A DNA stretch of 20,533 bases from UMGS1649 sp045651205 (lineage in GTDB: Bacteria > Bacillota > Clostridia > TANB77 > CAG-465), in NCBI GenBank assembly GCA_045651205.1, contig JAZRSA010000052.1, positions 1 to 20,533 on the forward strand, in the 5' to 3' direction. The notes beneath the pieces were generated by a model. That model saw only the letters and a program-made list of their open reading frames with translations, was not told the DNA's origin and made no database searches. Of this stretch, positions 12,510-20,490 are shown piece by piece; the stretch's first letter is position 1; every line of letters begins with the position of its first letter. The position numbers and the translations under genes were made by a program.

Positions 12510-14237
12510 ATGTTACAATCAAAATTAATAGGAGATACAAAAAAAGAATGGCCTAACGAAGCGACTCTAAAAAGTCACGGGTTGCTTCTTAAAGGCGGAT
12601 ATATAAAACAAATGGCAAGTGGAATATTTACACTTATGCCACTTGGTAAAAGAGTATCAGCTAAAATAGAAAATATAATAAGAGAAGAAATGAATAGAAT
12701 AGATGCCGAAGAAGTTTTAATGCCACTTGTTGCAACTAAAAAACTTTGGGATGGCGCAGGACGTTATGATGCTATAGGTTCAGAACTTCTACGTTTCAAA
12801 GATAGAACTGGAGCAGAAATGGTTCTTTCTATGACACACGAAGAAGCGGCTGTATTTAGTGTATTAAACGAAGCAGCATCATATACTAAATATCCTTTCT
12901 CAATATATCAAATACAAACTAAATTTAGAGATGAAGCAAGAAGTAGAGGTGGACTAATTCGTGTAAGAGAGTTCACAATGAAAGATGCATATTCTTTCCA
13001 TACATCTGAAGAATCTCTAAACGAAGTTTATGATAAATACTATGACGCATATAACAAGATATTTGCACGTGTTGGTATTCCAGAAGTTATTGCTGTTGCA
13101 TCAGATACAGGAATGATGGGTGGAAGCGGCGCTCATGAATACATGTTATTATGTGATGCTGGTGAAGATAAAATAGTTACTTGTGATTCTTGTGACTATA
13201 GCGCAAATATGGATGTTGCTAAAGCAAAAGAGACTACACCTGCTACAACTGAAATGAAAGAACTTGCAGAAGTTCACACACCAGATACAAAAACAATAGA
13301 AGACTTAACCAACTTCTTAAATATACCTGCTACAAATCTTGCAAAAGCAGTTGTATACTACAGAATAGATACAGAAGAAGTAGTTGTTGTATTTATTCGT
13401 GCAGATAAAGAAGTAAATGAAACTAAGTTAAGAAACATTCTTAAAGTAGATGATGAACATCTAGTTCCAAAGGCTGAAGAAGATGATGGAATATGCTATG
13501 GATTTATTGGACCAGTAGGATTTACATCAAATATTAAAACTACATTTGTTTACGATAAATCTTTAGAAAACGAAGCATCTTTAGTAGCTGGAGCTAACAA
13601 GAAAGATTACCACTTAACAGGTGTAAACTTTAAGAGAGATGTTAAAGTAGAAGAATTCGTAGACGTTGCAAAAGTAAGTGCAAATGATACATGTGTTAAA
13701 TGTGGTAAACCAACACTTAAAATATCTAATGGTATAGAAGTTGGTAATATATTTAAACTTGGTGCAAAATATACTTCTGCAATGGGTATGACATACCTAG
13801 ATGAAAACGGAAAAGCACAAACTCCAATAATGGGATGTTACGGAATAGGTGTAGGAAGACTTATGGCTTCTGTTATTGAAGCTAAAGCAGATGAAAAGAA
13901 AGTTAACTGGCCAGCAGCAATTGCTCCATTTAACATTCACATTTGTCCATTAGATTACACTAAGAATGAACAAATCAAAGTTACTACAGATGAGTTATAC
14001 GCTAAATTAGAAGGCTTAGGCTATGAAGTGTTACTAGATGATAGAGCAAAGAGTGCAGGTGTTAAATTTGCAGATTCTGATCTTATAGGAGCACCAATAA
14101 GAATAGTAGTAAGCGGAAGAAACTTAGAAAATTCTAAATATGAAGTTAAATGTTTAGGCGATGAAGAAGCAACTCTTGTAGATATGGATAAAATATATGA
14201 ATATGTAGTGACTCAAATGAAGGGATGGGAAGTATAA
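12510..14237 (+). CDS. proS: Prolyl-tRNA synthetase, bacterial type with INS domain
   Basis: A 575-aa class II synthetase of the long bacterial form. Motif 1 lies at about 63-90, motif 2 at 140-155 (RDEARSRGGLIRVREF) and motif 3 at 440-449 (GCYGIGVGRL). Between motifs 2 and 3 is the roughly 170-residue INS editing domain (about 225-395), which clears mischarged Ala-tRNA(Pro). It is flanked by paired cysteines C223-x2-C226 and C393-x2-C396 that look like a small metal site. The anticodon-binding domain follows (HICPLDYTKNEQIKV onward). The ATG follows AGGAG at 12500-12504. Its stop overlaps the gatB start by one base, so translation is coupled. A synthetase for an unrelated amino acid inside the amidotransferase operon is unusual. 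Confidence 0.96.
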   Translation: MLQSKLIGDTKKEWPNEATLKSHGLLLKGGYIKQMASGIFTLMPLGKRVSAKIENIIREEMNRIDAEEVLMPLVATKKLWDGAGRYDAIGSELLRFKDRTGAEMVLSMTHEEAAVFSVLNEAASYTKYPFSIYQIQTKFRDEARSRGGLIRVREFTMKDAYSFHTSEESLNEVYDKYYDAYNKIFARVGIPEVIAVASDTGMMGGSGAHEYMLLCDAGEDKIVTCDSCDYSANMDVAKAKETTPATTEMKELAEVHTPDTKTIEDLTNFLNIPATNLAKAVVYYRIDTEEVVVVFIRADKEVNETKLRNILKVDDEHLVPKAEEDDGICYGFIGPVGFTSNIKTTFVYDKSLENEASLVAGANKKDYHLTGVNFKRDVKVEEFVDVAKVSANDTCVKCGKPTLKISNGIEVGNIFKLGAKYTSAMGMTYLDENGKAQTPIMGCYGIGVGRLMASVIEAKADEKKVNWPAAIAPFNIHICPLDYTKNEQIKVTTDELYAKLEGLGYEVLLDDRAKSAGVKFADSDLIGAPIRIVVSGRNLENSKYEVKCLGDEEATLVDMDKIYEYVVTQMKGWEV

Positions 14238-15685
14238 TGAGAGAAGATTATGAAGTTATAATAGGACTTGAAGTACACGCAGAACTTGCAACAAAAACAA
14301 AAATATACTGTTCTTGTTCAACAGAGTTTGGTTCTGATCCAAATACTCACTGCTGTCCAATATGTACTGGTATGCCAGGAGTACTTCCTGTGCTTAATGA
14401 AAAAGTTGTGGAATATGCAGTAAAAATGGGACTTGCAACAAATTGTAAAATAGCAAGATTCTCAAAACAAGATAGAAAGAACTACTTCTATCCAGACCTT
14501 CCAAAAGCATATCAAACATCACAATATGATTTACCATTATGCTACGAAGGACATGTAGACTTTAAAGTAAACGGAGAACCTAAAACAGTTGGTATTACAA
14601 GAATACACATAGAAGAAGATGCTGGTAAATTAATACACGATCCATATACTGGAGATACATTAGTAGACCTAAATCGTTGTGGTGTGCCACTAATTGAAAT
14701 AGTTTCTGAACCAGACATTCGTTCTAAAGATGAAGCTATAGAATATATGCAAACATTAAAATCTATACTAGAATATCTAGAAATCTGTGATTGTAAAATG
14801 CAAGAGGGTTCGCTAAGATGTGACGTTAACCTATCTGTAAGAAAGAAAGGTGAAACTAAGTTCGGTACAAGAACTGAAACTAAGAACCTTAACTCATTTA
14901 AAGCAATTGGTAGAGCTATAGAATTCGAAATAGATAGACAAATAAAAGAACTTGAAAATGGTGGAACTATCTACCAAGAAACAAGAAGATGGGATGACGA
15001 TAAGGGGATCGGTTATGCAATGAGAACTAAAGAAGATGCTCATGATTACAGATACTTCCCAGAACCAGACCTAGCTCCAATAGTTCTTTCAGATGAATAT
15101 GTAAATGGTATACAAGCTGGTCTTCCAGAAATGCCAAACGTAAGACGTGAAAGATACATAACAGAATTAGGACTTCCAGAATATGATGCGACTCAAATAA
15201 CAAACTCTAAGAAAATGGCAGAATTTTTCGATAAAGCAGTAGAAAAATGCGGAAATGCTAAACTTGTTTCTAACTGGTTAATGAGTGATGTTTCAAGAAA
15301 ACTAAACGAAGCTGAAATGGAAATAGATAGTATTAAATTTACGGCTGAAGATTTAGGTGATCTTATTACATTAATAGAAAAAGGAACAATATCTTCTGCA
15401 ATAGCTAAAAAAGTATTTGAGACTATGTTTGAAACAGGAGATGCGCCAGCTAAGATAGTTGAAGCACAAGGCCTTGTTCAAATAACAGATGAATCTGCAA
15501 TTAGAGATTTAGTAATCTCTGTAATAAACGAAAATGAACAATCTGTACAAGATTTCATTAATGGTAAAGATAAAGCAGTAGGATTCATAGTTGGACAAAC
15601 AATGAAAGCTTCTAAAGGTAAAGCAAATCCAGGAATAGTTAATAAACTAATAATGGAAGAATTAAATAAAAGAAAAAATGGATAA
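14237..15685 (+). CDS. gatB: Asp/Glu-tRNA amidotransferase subunit B
   Basis: A 482-aa protein, the kinase/transamidase half of GatCAB that binds the mischarged tRNA, phosphorylates the side-chain carboxylate and accepts ammonia from GatA. The cradle domain begins EVIIGLEVHAEL. A zinc-type cysteine set is visible at C25, C27, C40 and C43 (HCCPICTGMPG). Further landmarks are KQDRKNYFYPDLPKAYQ, RCGVPLIEIVSEPD and DAHDYRYFPEPDL. The C-terminal YqeY-like tail domain (from about 335, ITNSKKMAEFFDKAV) ends near PGIVNKLIMEELNKR. I chose the ATG at 14237, sharing one base with the proS stop, over the ATG at 14225, which lies only two bases after its possible site. A terminator follows. Confidence 0.96.
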   Translation: MREDYEVIIGLEVHAELATKTKIYCSCSTEFGSDPNTHCCPICTGMPGVLPVLNEKVVEYAVKMGLATNCKIARFSKQDRKNYFYPDLPKAYQTSQYDLPLCYEGHVDFKVNGEPKTVGITRIHIEEDAGKLIHDPYTGDTLVDLNRCGVPLIEIVSEPDIRSKDEAIEYMQTLKSILEYLEICDCKMQEGSLRCDVNLSVRKKGETKFGTRTETKNLNSFKAIGRAIEFEIDRQIKELENGGTIYQETRRWDDDKGIGYAMRTKEDAHDYRYFPEPDLAPIVLSDEYVNGIQAGLPEMPNVRRERYITELGLPEYDATQITNSKKMAEFFDKAVEKCGNAKLVSNWLMSDVSRKLNEAEMEIDSIKFTAEDLGDLITLIEKGTISSAIAKKVFETMFETGDAPAKIVEAQGLVQITDESAIRDLVISVINENEQSVQDFINGKDKAVGFIVGQTMKASKGKANPGIVNKLIMEELNKRKNG

Positions 15686-15688
15686 TTT

Positions 15689-15720
15689 AAAATACACAGA
15701 GTAAACCTCTGTGTATTTTT
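15689..15720 (+). terminator. Terminator of the gat-proS operon
   Basis: A 13-bp perfect stem (15689-15701 with 15707-15719), loop TAAAC, T run to 15720. The next -35 box begins two bases later. Confidence 0.92.
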
Positions 15721-15721
15721 A

Positions 15722-15750
15722 TTGCAAAATAGCCTAAACTGTGTTACAAT
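15722..15750 (+). promoter_or_regulatory. Promoter for the 15809 gene
   Basis: TTGCAA (15722-15727), a 17-base spacer and TACAAT (15745-15750). Start near 15757. Because the -35 box covers the TTG that opens the longer frame, that TTG cannot be the real start codon. Confidence 0.75.
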
Positions 15751-15808
15751 TGTTTACGTAAAATATTTATATCACAAACATAATTGTAAAGGAGAAACAA
15801 TAACAGCT

Positions 15809-16444
15809 ATGGAAAAGAACAAGCGGATAACTATAGCAAAAACACGAGCTATAGAAAGAAGGAAACGGGAAATTGCATCATATTACAGTGTATGGCATAT
15901 TGGCACTGAAATGACAATTGCTCTGGATAAAGAAAGAAGAGATCTATCTAGATACGTTCTGGTAGGAAAGAACCAGCTGGAAGATTCGTATTATTTTCTG
16001 ATTTTAAGCAGGTATAACCGCATTTATTTTACTAAGGTAGTATTTTTAGGTTCTCGTGCTACTCTTGTAAAAGTTATGCGAACATCTGAAGAATATCTTG
16101 CGCACAAAGAAATTTTTGATGCTTGGATTAAATCTGCAAGAGATGAAATCGAGGGGGAGAAAAAAGCATACTTTGAGGAAGAATATAAAAAGCATGAACC
16201 GATTGCAGTAAGGCCACTGGTATACAAAGACGACGGAGTAACGCTGTATAAATTTATGGCAAAACATAAGTTTAACGGAGAATATTATTTTGTTGTGCGT
16301 ACTCAAAATCATGAGTATACTATAACCAAGGTCGCTTACTATGCATTTGCTAAGCTTATTCTTCTTAATGAAAAAGAGCTTGAAAGAAATAAAGAGCGCT
16401 TTGACTTATGGATTAGAGAGGCAAAGAAAAAAACAAGAAAGTAA
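15809..16444 (+). CDS. Orphan protein with an internal duplication
   Basis: A 211-aa cytoplasmic protein of unrecognised family. After a basic N-terminus (about 1-22, rich in Lys/Arg) come two copies of a 60-70 residue unit, about 45-110 and 142-205. They share YYF (61-63 and 159-161), TKV exactly 14 residues later (75-77 and 173-175), and a closing E..FDxWIxxA helix (103-110 and 198-205). Between them is a charged helix (ARDEIEGEKKAYFEEEYKKHE). Each unit predicts as strands followed by a helix. The ATG at 15809 is preceded by AAAGGAG (15788-15794) at a long spacing of 14 bases, so the exact start is less certain. Arg is often CGG, CGC or CGT, unlike the AGA-rich neighbours. It is a single-gene unit with its own promoter and terminator; a nucleic-acid- or protein-binding role is only a guess. 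Confidence 0.75.
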   Translation: MEKNKRITIAKTRAIERRKREIASYYSVWHIGTEMTIALDKERRDLSRYVLVGKNQLEDSYYFLILSRYNRIYFTKVVFLGSRATLVKVMRTSEEYLAHKEIFDAWIKSARDEIEGEKKAYFEEEYKKHEPIAVRPLVYKDDGVTLYKFMAKHKFNGEYYFVVRTQNHEYTITKVAYYAFAKLILLNEKELERNKERFDLWIREAKKKTRK

Positions 16445-16459
16445 TGCAAACAAGAAATG

Positions 16460-16492
16460 AAAGAAGTGAGAAGTAATTCTCGCTTCTTTTTG
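16460..16492 (+). terminator. Terminator after the 15809 gene
   Basis: A 13-bp stem with one wobble (16460-16472 with 16477-16489), loop GTAA, T run to 16491. Confidence 0.9.
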
Positions 16493-16499
16493 TATAAAT

Positions 16500-16528
16500 T
16501 TGAAATTCGACTATCTATATGATATAAT
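16500..16528 (+). promoter_or_regulatory. Promoter for the 68-aa gene
   Basis: TTGAAA (16500-16505), a 17-base spacer and TATAAT (16523-16528). Leader about 63 bases with no clear stable fold. Confidence 0.8.
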
Positions 16529-16597
16529 CTTGGTGTAAAAATTATAGCAATAAAGATATAATAATATCTTTAAATACTACCAAGAGAGGTAAATAGC

Positions 16598-16804
16598 ATG
16601 AAATTCTTAACTAACGACCAGAAACAAAGAGTGGCACGGTCTGGAAGAGTAATTCAGTCATACACCGAAAGAAACTATGAGGATAATCCTAAGAAATCTT
16701 ACAACGTAAAGGTTGTAAATTATGATTTCAAACTTTATTGGGTTGAGTCAATAAGAGAAGAAGGAAAAGAGCCTATTGTAATAGACGTGTATGCGTTAGA
16801 TTAA
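16598..16804 (+). CDS. Small orphan protein, 68 aa
   Basis: A 68-aa soluble protein of unrecognised family. The N-terminal third is basic and polar (NDQKQRVARSGRVIQSYTER). The rest looks like three beta strands (YNVKVVNYDFKLYWVESI, then EPIVIDVYAL) with a turn at EEGKE. It has no TM or signal peptide. It starts after GAGAGG at 16584-16589 and sits in its own promoter-terminator unit between another orphan and the Hint protein gene. The size and isolated unit match the 77-aa gene at 2510, although the sequences are not alike. Function unknown. Confidence 0.7.
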   Translation: MKFLTNDQKQRVARSGRVIQSYTERNYEDNPKKSYNVKVVNYDFKLYWVESIREEGKEPIVIDVYALD

Positions 16805-16813
16805 TTTTTTTTT

Positions 16814-16836
16814 AGCGGGAAAAATTCCCGCTTTTT
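16814..16836 (+). terminator. Terminator after the 68-aa gene
   Basis: An 8-bp stem AGCGGGAA/TTCCCGCT (16814-16821 with 16825-16832), 3-base loop, preceded by a long T tract and followed by TTTT. Confidence 0.88.
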
Positions 16837-16839
16837 CTA

Positions 16840-16868
16840 TTGCAAAAAATAATAATATATAATAATAT
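16840..16868 (+). promoter_or_regulatory. Probable promoter of the Hint protein gene
   Basis: TTGCAA (16840-16845), a 17-base spacer and TAATAT (16863-16868), the same -10 as the one proposed before the phosphohexomutase. A TATAAT at 16858-16863 is closer to consensus but is only 12 bases from the -35. Confidence 0.5.
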
Positions 16869-16903
16869 AGATGTATGTATAAAAGATATAAGGGGAATAA
16901 CAT

Positions 16904-19099
16904 ATGAAAAATAAAAAAGCTATATCTTTGATTGTTCTAAGTATAACGATACTTGTAATGGCAATACTTGCTGCAACAGTAATAATTGCATTAGAAGATA
17001 GCGGAATAATAGGACGTTCAAAGAATACAACCGCTAAGCAAAATTATTCACAGGAGTATACAAGACTTCAAGTAATAAAGAATGGAGTGCTTACAGATAA
17101 TTTAGGAGAAATAACAGTAGATGAATACATTACTGAACTACAAAATAAAGGAATAGTAGAAAGTAATGTAACAACAAATGCAGATGGAAGTAAATCTGTA
17201 GTTACAAAAACTGGATTTATTGCAAATGTAAAACAAGATGGATTATCTAATTTAATAATATCTTTAGGTGAAGCAAATGCTCAAATTACATTAAATCCTA
17301 CAACTTTAAGTGGAGATGTAACGGACGGGCCAATAACTAAAACAATAAACGTTAATACTAAAAATGTATCTGGAGACATAACATGGTCTACATCAAATCC
17401 TAATGTTGCAACAGTAACAGGAACAAATTCTAAGGCAACAGTTACATTAAATAATATCGGTACAGCAGTAATAACTGCAAGTTACGGAAATGCAAAGGCA
17501 ACTTGTAACGTAACTGCTAGTGGTATAGTAAGAACACCAACAATAACATTAAATCCAACAACGATAACAGCTAATGTAACAAATGGAAATGTAACGAAGA
17601 CAATAACAGCTACAACTCAAAATATCTCTGGAACAATAACTTGGACATCATCAAATACAAGTGTAGCGACTGTAACTTCAAGTGGAAACACTGCAACAGT
17701 AACGATAAAAGCTGCTGGTAATGCAACAATTACAGCTTCTGGAGGTGGAACAAGTGCAACTTGTAGTGTAGTTTCATCAGTAACACCAAGTATAACATTA
17801 AGTAAAACAAGTATAAGCAAAAATATAGTTTCGGGAACAACTGCTACAGAGACAATAACAGCCACAACTAAACATGTTTCAGGAACAATAACTTGGACAT
17901 CATCAAATACAAGTGTAGCAACAGTATCAGGAAATAATTCAAGCGCAACAATAACATTTAAAGGAAAAGGAACAGCAACGATATCTGCAAGCTATGGTAC
18001 AGCCAAAGCAACATGTACAGTAAGTGTAACAGTTACTGAAGCACCAGGAACAGCAACGGTAACAAGTTCTACATTAGCAGAAACATATTTTAATACTGGA
18101 GGCGCTCCGAAAACAGTACAATTATCATTTACTACTGTTTTAAATAAAAGTAAACCAACACAATCGCTTAGATTAGTGTATAAATTTTATATGATTTCTG
18201 CGTATGGTGGTTTTGAATATTTAGACGATCAGGATGCTGAAATAACAACAACTTCGACTACAATAAATTTCACGCCTAATTTTACGCCAGCAGGAAGTGC
18301 AGATAATATGTATTTAGTAATGATAGATGTATTTGATTTGGATGGTAATTTGCTTACTACATATAGTATGGAAGATTGGGAAAGCGGAGCATATTATGGA
18401 GATCGCTATTATACATTCCATATATCTTGGTCTTGTATGCCGGCAGGAACTTTAATTCTTGTTGAAGAAGAATATGAAGATGAAAATGGTAAGAAGAGAA
18501 AGAGAAGAAAGAAAAAGAAAATTGAAGATATAACATACGAAGATAACTTAGTAGTATGGGATTTCGAAAACGGATGCTTTACAACAGCTAAACCATTATG
18601 GATTAAAGAAAAAGAATTTGCAAATCAATATAATGTTCTTACATTTAGTGATGGAACAGAACTTAAGACAGTACGTCAACATAGAATATTCAACAAAGAC
18701 TTAAATAGATTTACATGCCCATTTAGTGCAGACACACCTAATGGTACAACAACATTTAATGAAAATGGTGAAGAGATAAAACTTGTATCTCAAGAAAAAG
18801 TAGACGGATATGTAGAGTACTATAACATAGTAACAGAATATCATATGAATATATTTGCAGAAGGAATCTTAACATCTTGTAGATTAAGCAATCTATATGA
18901 AATAAAAGACATGAAATATGTAAAAGATAATAGAGAGCTTATTGATGAGGAAGTATTTGAAGGAATACCAAAAGAGTATGTTGAAGGTTTAAGACTTAGA
19001 GAACAACCAACAGATATTAATAGAGGTATAGCAAATACTCACGGAAATACTGTTAAAGATTACGTTAAGAATATGCTTTTAAAAGCAAAGAAAAAATAA
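16904..19099 (+). CDS. Surface protein: prepilin-like N-terminus, Ig-like repeats, Hint domain
   Basis: A 731-aa multidomain protein. Residues 1-5 are basic (KNKK), then a hydrophobic helix at 6-30 (ISLIVLSITILVMAIL) resembles type IV prepilins, with processing possible after A6 or nearby. The usual Glu at +5 is absent. Three bacterial Ig-like (BIG2-type) domains follow at about 127-204, 213-288 and 296-374, each with ITWxxSNxxVATV and ATC.V near its end. Another beta-rich domain lies at about 382-508. From C511 (CMPAGT) a Hint fold continues through IEDITYEDNLVVWD, FSDGTELK, H593 in VRQHRIF, and EYYNIVTEYHMNIF to GILTSC (C659). The final 72 residues are helical and charged. Hint domains of hedgehog/intein type make a thioester at the first Cys and cleave or transfer the part before it, here the adhesin-like arm. 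Start: AAGGGG at 16890-16895. No pilus assembly gene is in the window. Confidence 0.82.
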   Translation: MKNKKAISLIVLSITILVMAILAATVIIALEDSGIIGRSKNTTAKQNYSQEYTRLQVIKNGVLTDNLGEITVDEYITELQNKGIVESNVTTNADGSKSVVTKTGFIANVKQDGLSNLIISLGEANAQITLNPTTLSGDVTDGPITKTINVNTKNVSGDITWSTSNPNVATVTGTNSKATVTLNNIGTAVITASYGNAKATCNVTASGIVRTPTITLNPTTITANVTNGNVTKTITATTQNISGTITWTSSNTSVATVTSSGNTATVTIKAAGNATITASGGGTSATCSVVSSVTPSITLSKTSISKNIVSGTTATETITATTKHVSGTITWTSSNTSVATVSGNNSSATITFKGKGTATISASYGTAKATCTVSVTVTEAPGTATVTSSTLAETYFNTGGAPKTVQLSFTTVLNKSKPTQSLRLVYKFYMISAYGGFEYLDDQDAEITTTSTTINFTPNFTPAGSADNMYLVMIDVFDLDGNLLTTYSMEDWESGAYYGDRYYTFHISWSCMPAGTLILVEEEYEDENGKKRKRRKKKKIEDITYEDNLVVWDFENGCFTTAKPLWIKEKEFANQYNVLTFSDGTELKTVRQHRIFNKDLNRFTCPFSADTPNGTTTFNENGEEIKLVSQEKVDGYVEYYNIVTEYHMNIFAEGILTSCRLSNLYEIKDMKYVKDNRELIDEEVFEGIPKEYVEGLRLREQPTDINRGIANTHGNTVKDYVKNMLLKAKKK
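17630..17919 (+). repeat. Duplicated Ig-like repeat DNA within the Hint protein gene
   Basis: An exact 38-base match: 17630-17667 and 17882-17919, offset 252 bases (84 codons), covering GTITWTSSNTSVA in repeats 2 and 3. The first Ig-like copy (around 17377-17414) is clearly more diverged. Confidence 0.85.
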
Positions 19100-19113
19100 T
19101 TCAATATGAATTT

Positions 19114-19153
19114 AAAATACAAGTAGATGTATAACATCTGCTTGTATTTTTTG
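19114..19153 (+). terminator. Terminator after the Hint protein gene
   Basis: A 17-bp stem with one wobble (19114-19130 with 19134-19150), 3-base loop and T run. It is the longest terminator stem in the window. Confidence 0.92.
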
Positions 19154-19182
19154 TTGTAACTTTGCTAATGCTGTGATATAAT
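19154..19182 (+). promoter_or_regulatory. Promoter of the nucleotide-sugar dehydrogenase gene
   Basis: TTGTAA (19154-19159), a 17-base spacer and TATAAT (19177-19182) with an extended -10 TG at 19174-19175. Start near 19189. Confidence 0.75.
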
Positions 19183-19218
19183 TCGTGAAAAGAAGATTAG
19201 AAAAAAGGGGGAAAAACA

Positions 19219-20475
19219 GTGAACATAGCAGTTGTTGGATTGGGTTATGTAGGCTTACCACTTGCGGTAGCATTTTCTAAGAATAACAGAGTTATAGGAT
19301 ACGATATAGATGAAACTAAAATAAATGCATATAAAGATGGATTAGACCTTACTGGCGAAGTTGGAACAGCTTTAATAGACTCTAAAATAGAATTTACATC
19401 TGATCCAAGTTTGTTAAAAGAAATGGAATATATAATAATTGCTGTTCCAACTCCAATAAATAAAGACAAGGAACCAGATTTAACTTTGCTTATAAATGCT
19501 ACTAAAACAGTAGCAGAAAATCTAACTAAGGGTGCGGTAGTAATATATGAATCTACTGTATATCCTGGAGCAACCGAAGAAATATGTATACCTATTTTAG
19601 AAGAGTATTCTAATATGAAATGTGGAGAAGAATTCGGTGTGGGATATTCCCCTGAACGTATTAATCCAGGAGATAAGATTCATACATTAGAAACAATTGT
19701 TAAAGTTGTTTCGGCTAATAATGAAGAAACATTAGATAAAGCATCTAAGTTATATAGCGGTATAATAACGGCAGGAATACATACAGTTTCAAGTATAAGA
19801 GTAGCAGAATCTGCTAAAATAATAGAAAATATACAAAGAGATGTTAACATAGCTTTTATGAATGAGATATCCGCTTTATTTAAAAAAATGGATATAGACA
19901 CAGCTGAAGTATTAAATGCAGCAAGAACGAAATGGAACTTTTTAGACTTTACTCCGGGATTAGTAGGTGGACATTGTATAGGTGTAGATCCATATTATTT
20001 AATAAAGAAGGCTGAAGATATAAATGCAGATGTTGAATTAATAAAAACAGCTAGAAATATTAATGATAAACTTCCAAAAGAAATAGTAGATGATGTAGAA
20101 CTAAAAATAAAAGAATATGGATTAAAAAACGAAGATGCAAAAGTAGCTGTGCTAGGTTTAACATTTAAAGAGAACGTAAATGATTTAAGAAATTCTAAAT
20201 CAATTGAAATAGTAGATGGTTTAAAAGAAAAAGGCATAAATGTAATTTCATCTGATCCAATAGTTAACAAAGATATTTGTGATACAAAATTAGTAAGTGA
20301 AATAAAAGATGCAGATATTGTAATGTTTAATGTAGCGCATGATGAGTATAAAAATATGAATCTGTTAGAAATAAAAGGAATGTTCAAAGAGAATAGAAAT
20401 ATAGTTTATGATATGAAAAATATATTTTCAAAATCTAATTTAGAAGATAATGGAATTGAAAAAATTGGACTATAA
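19219..20475 (+). CDS. UDP-sugar 6-dehydrogenase (TviB/WecC type)
   Basis: A 418-aa NAD-dependent enzyme that oxidises C6 of a UDP-hexose or UDP-N-acetylhexosamine to the uronic acid. The N-terminal Rossmann loop is GLGYVG at 7-12. Then come TPINKDKEPDL at 78-88, ESTVYPG at 111-117, YSPERINPGDK at 143-153, the helix with K200 and N204, and the catalytic Cys C253 in GGHCIGVDPYY. The C-terminal UDP-binding domain has LGLTFKENVNDLRNS. YSPERINPGD and the length favour the UDP-N-acetylhexosamine (TviB/WecC) branch over UDP-glucose dehydrogenase (Ugd), but the sugar is inferred. It begins with GTG after AAGGGGG (19206-19212). It probably opens a capsule or surface glycan locus continuing beyond the window. 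It lies directly after the gene for a secreted adhesin-like protein. Confidence 0.9.
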   Translation: MNIAVVGLGYVGLPLAVAFSKNNRVIGYDIDETKINAYKDGLDLTGEVGTALIDSKIEFTSDPSLLKEMEYIIIAVPTPINKDKEPDLTLLINATKTVAENLTKGAVVIYESTVYPGATEEICIPILEEYSNMKCGEEFGVGYSPERINPGDKIHTLETIVKVVSANNEETLDKASKLYSGIITAGIHTVSSIRVAESAKIIENIQRDVNIAFMNEISALFKKMDIDTAEVLNAARTKWNFLDFTPGLVGGHCIGVDPYYLIKKAEDINADVELIKTARNINDKLPKEIVDDVELKIKEYGLKNEDAKVAVLGLTFKENVNDLRNSKSIEIVDGLKEKGINVISSDPIVNKDICDTKLVSEIKDADIVMFNVAHDEYKNMNLLEIKGMFKENRNIVYDMKNIFSKSNLEDNGIEKIGL

Positions 20476-20490
20476 AAAAGTTAAAATAAA

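Noticed and set aside
15722..15808. N-terminal extension of the 15809 gene from a TTG
   Set aside because: The TTG is within a good -35 box, so it would not be transcribed from that promoter.
18434..19099. A true splicing intein
   Set aside because: No C-terminal His-Asn, no homing endonuclease domain and no recognisable C-terminal host-protein half after the Hint segment.
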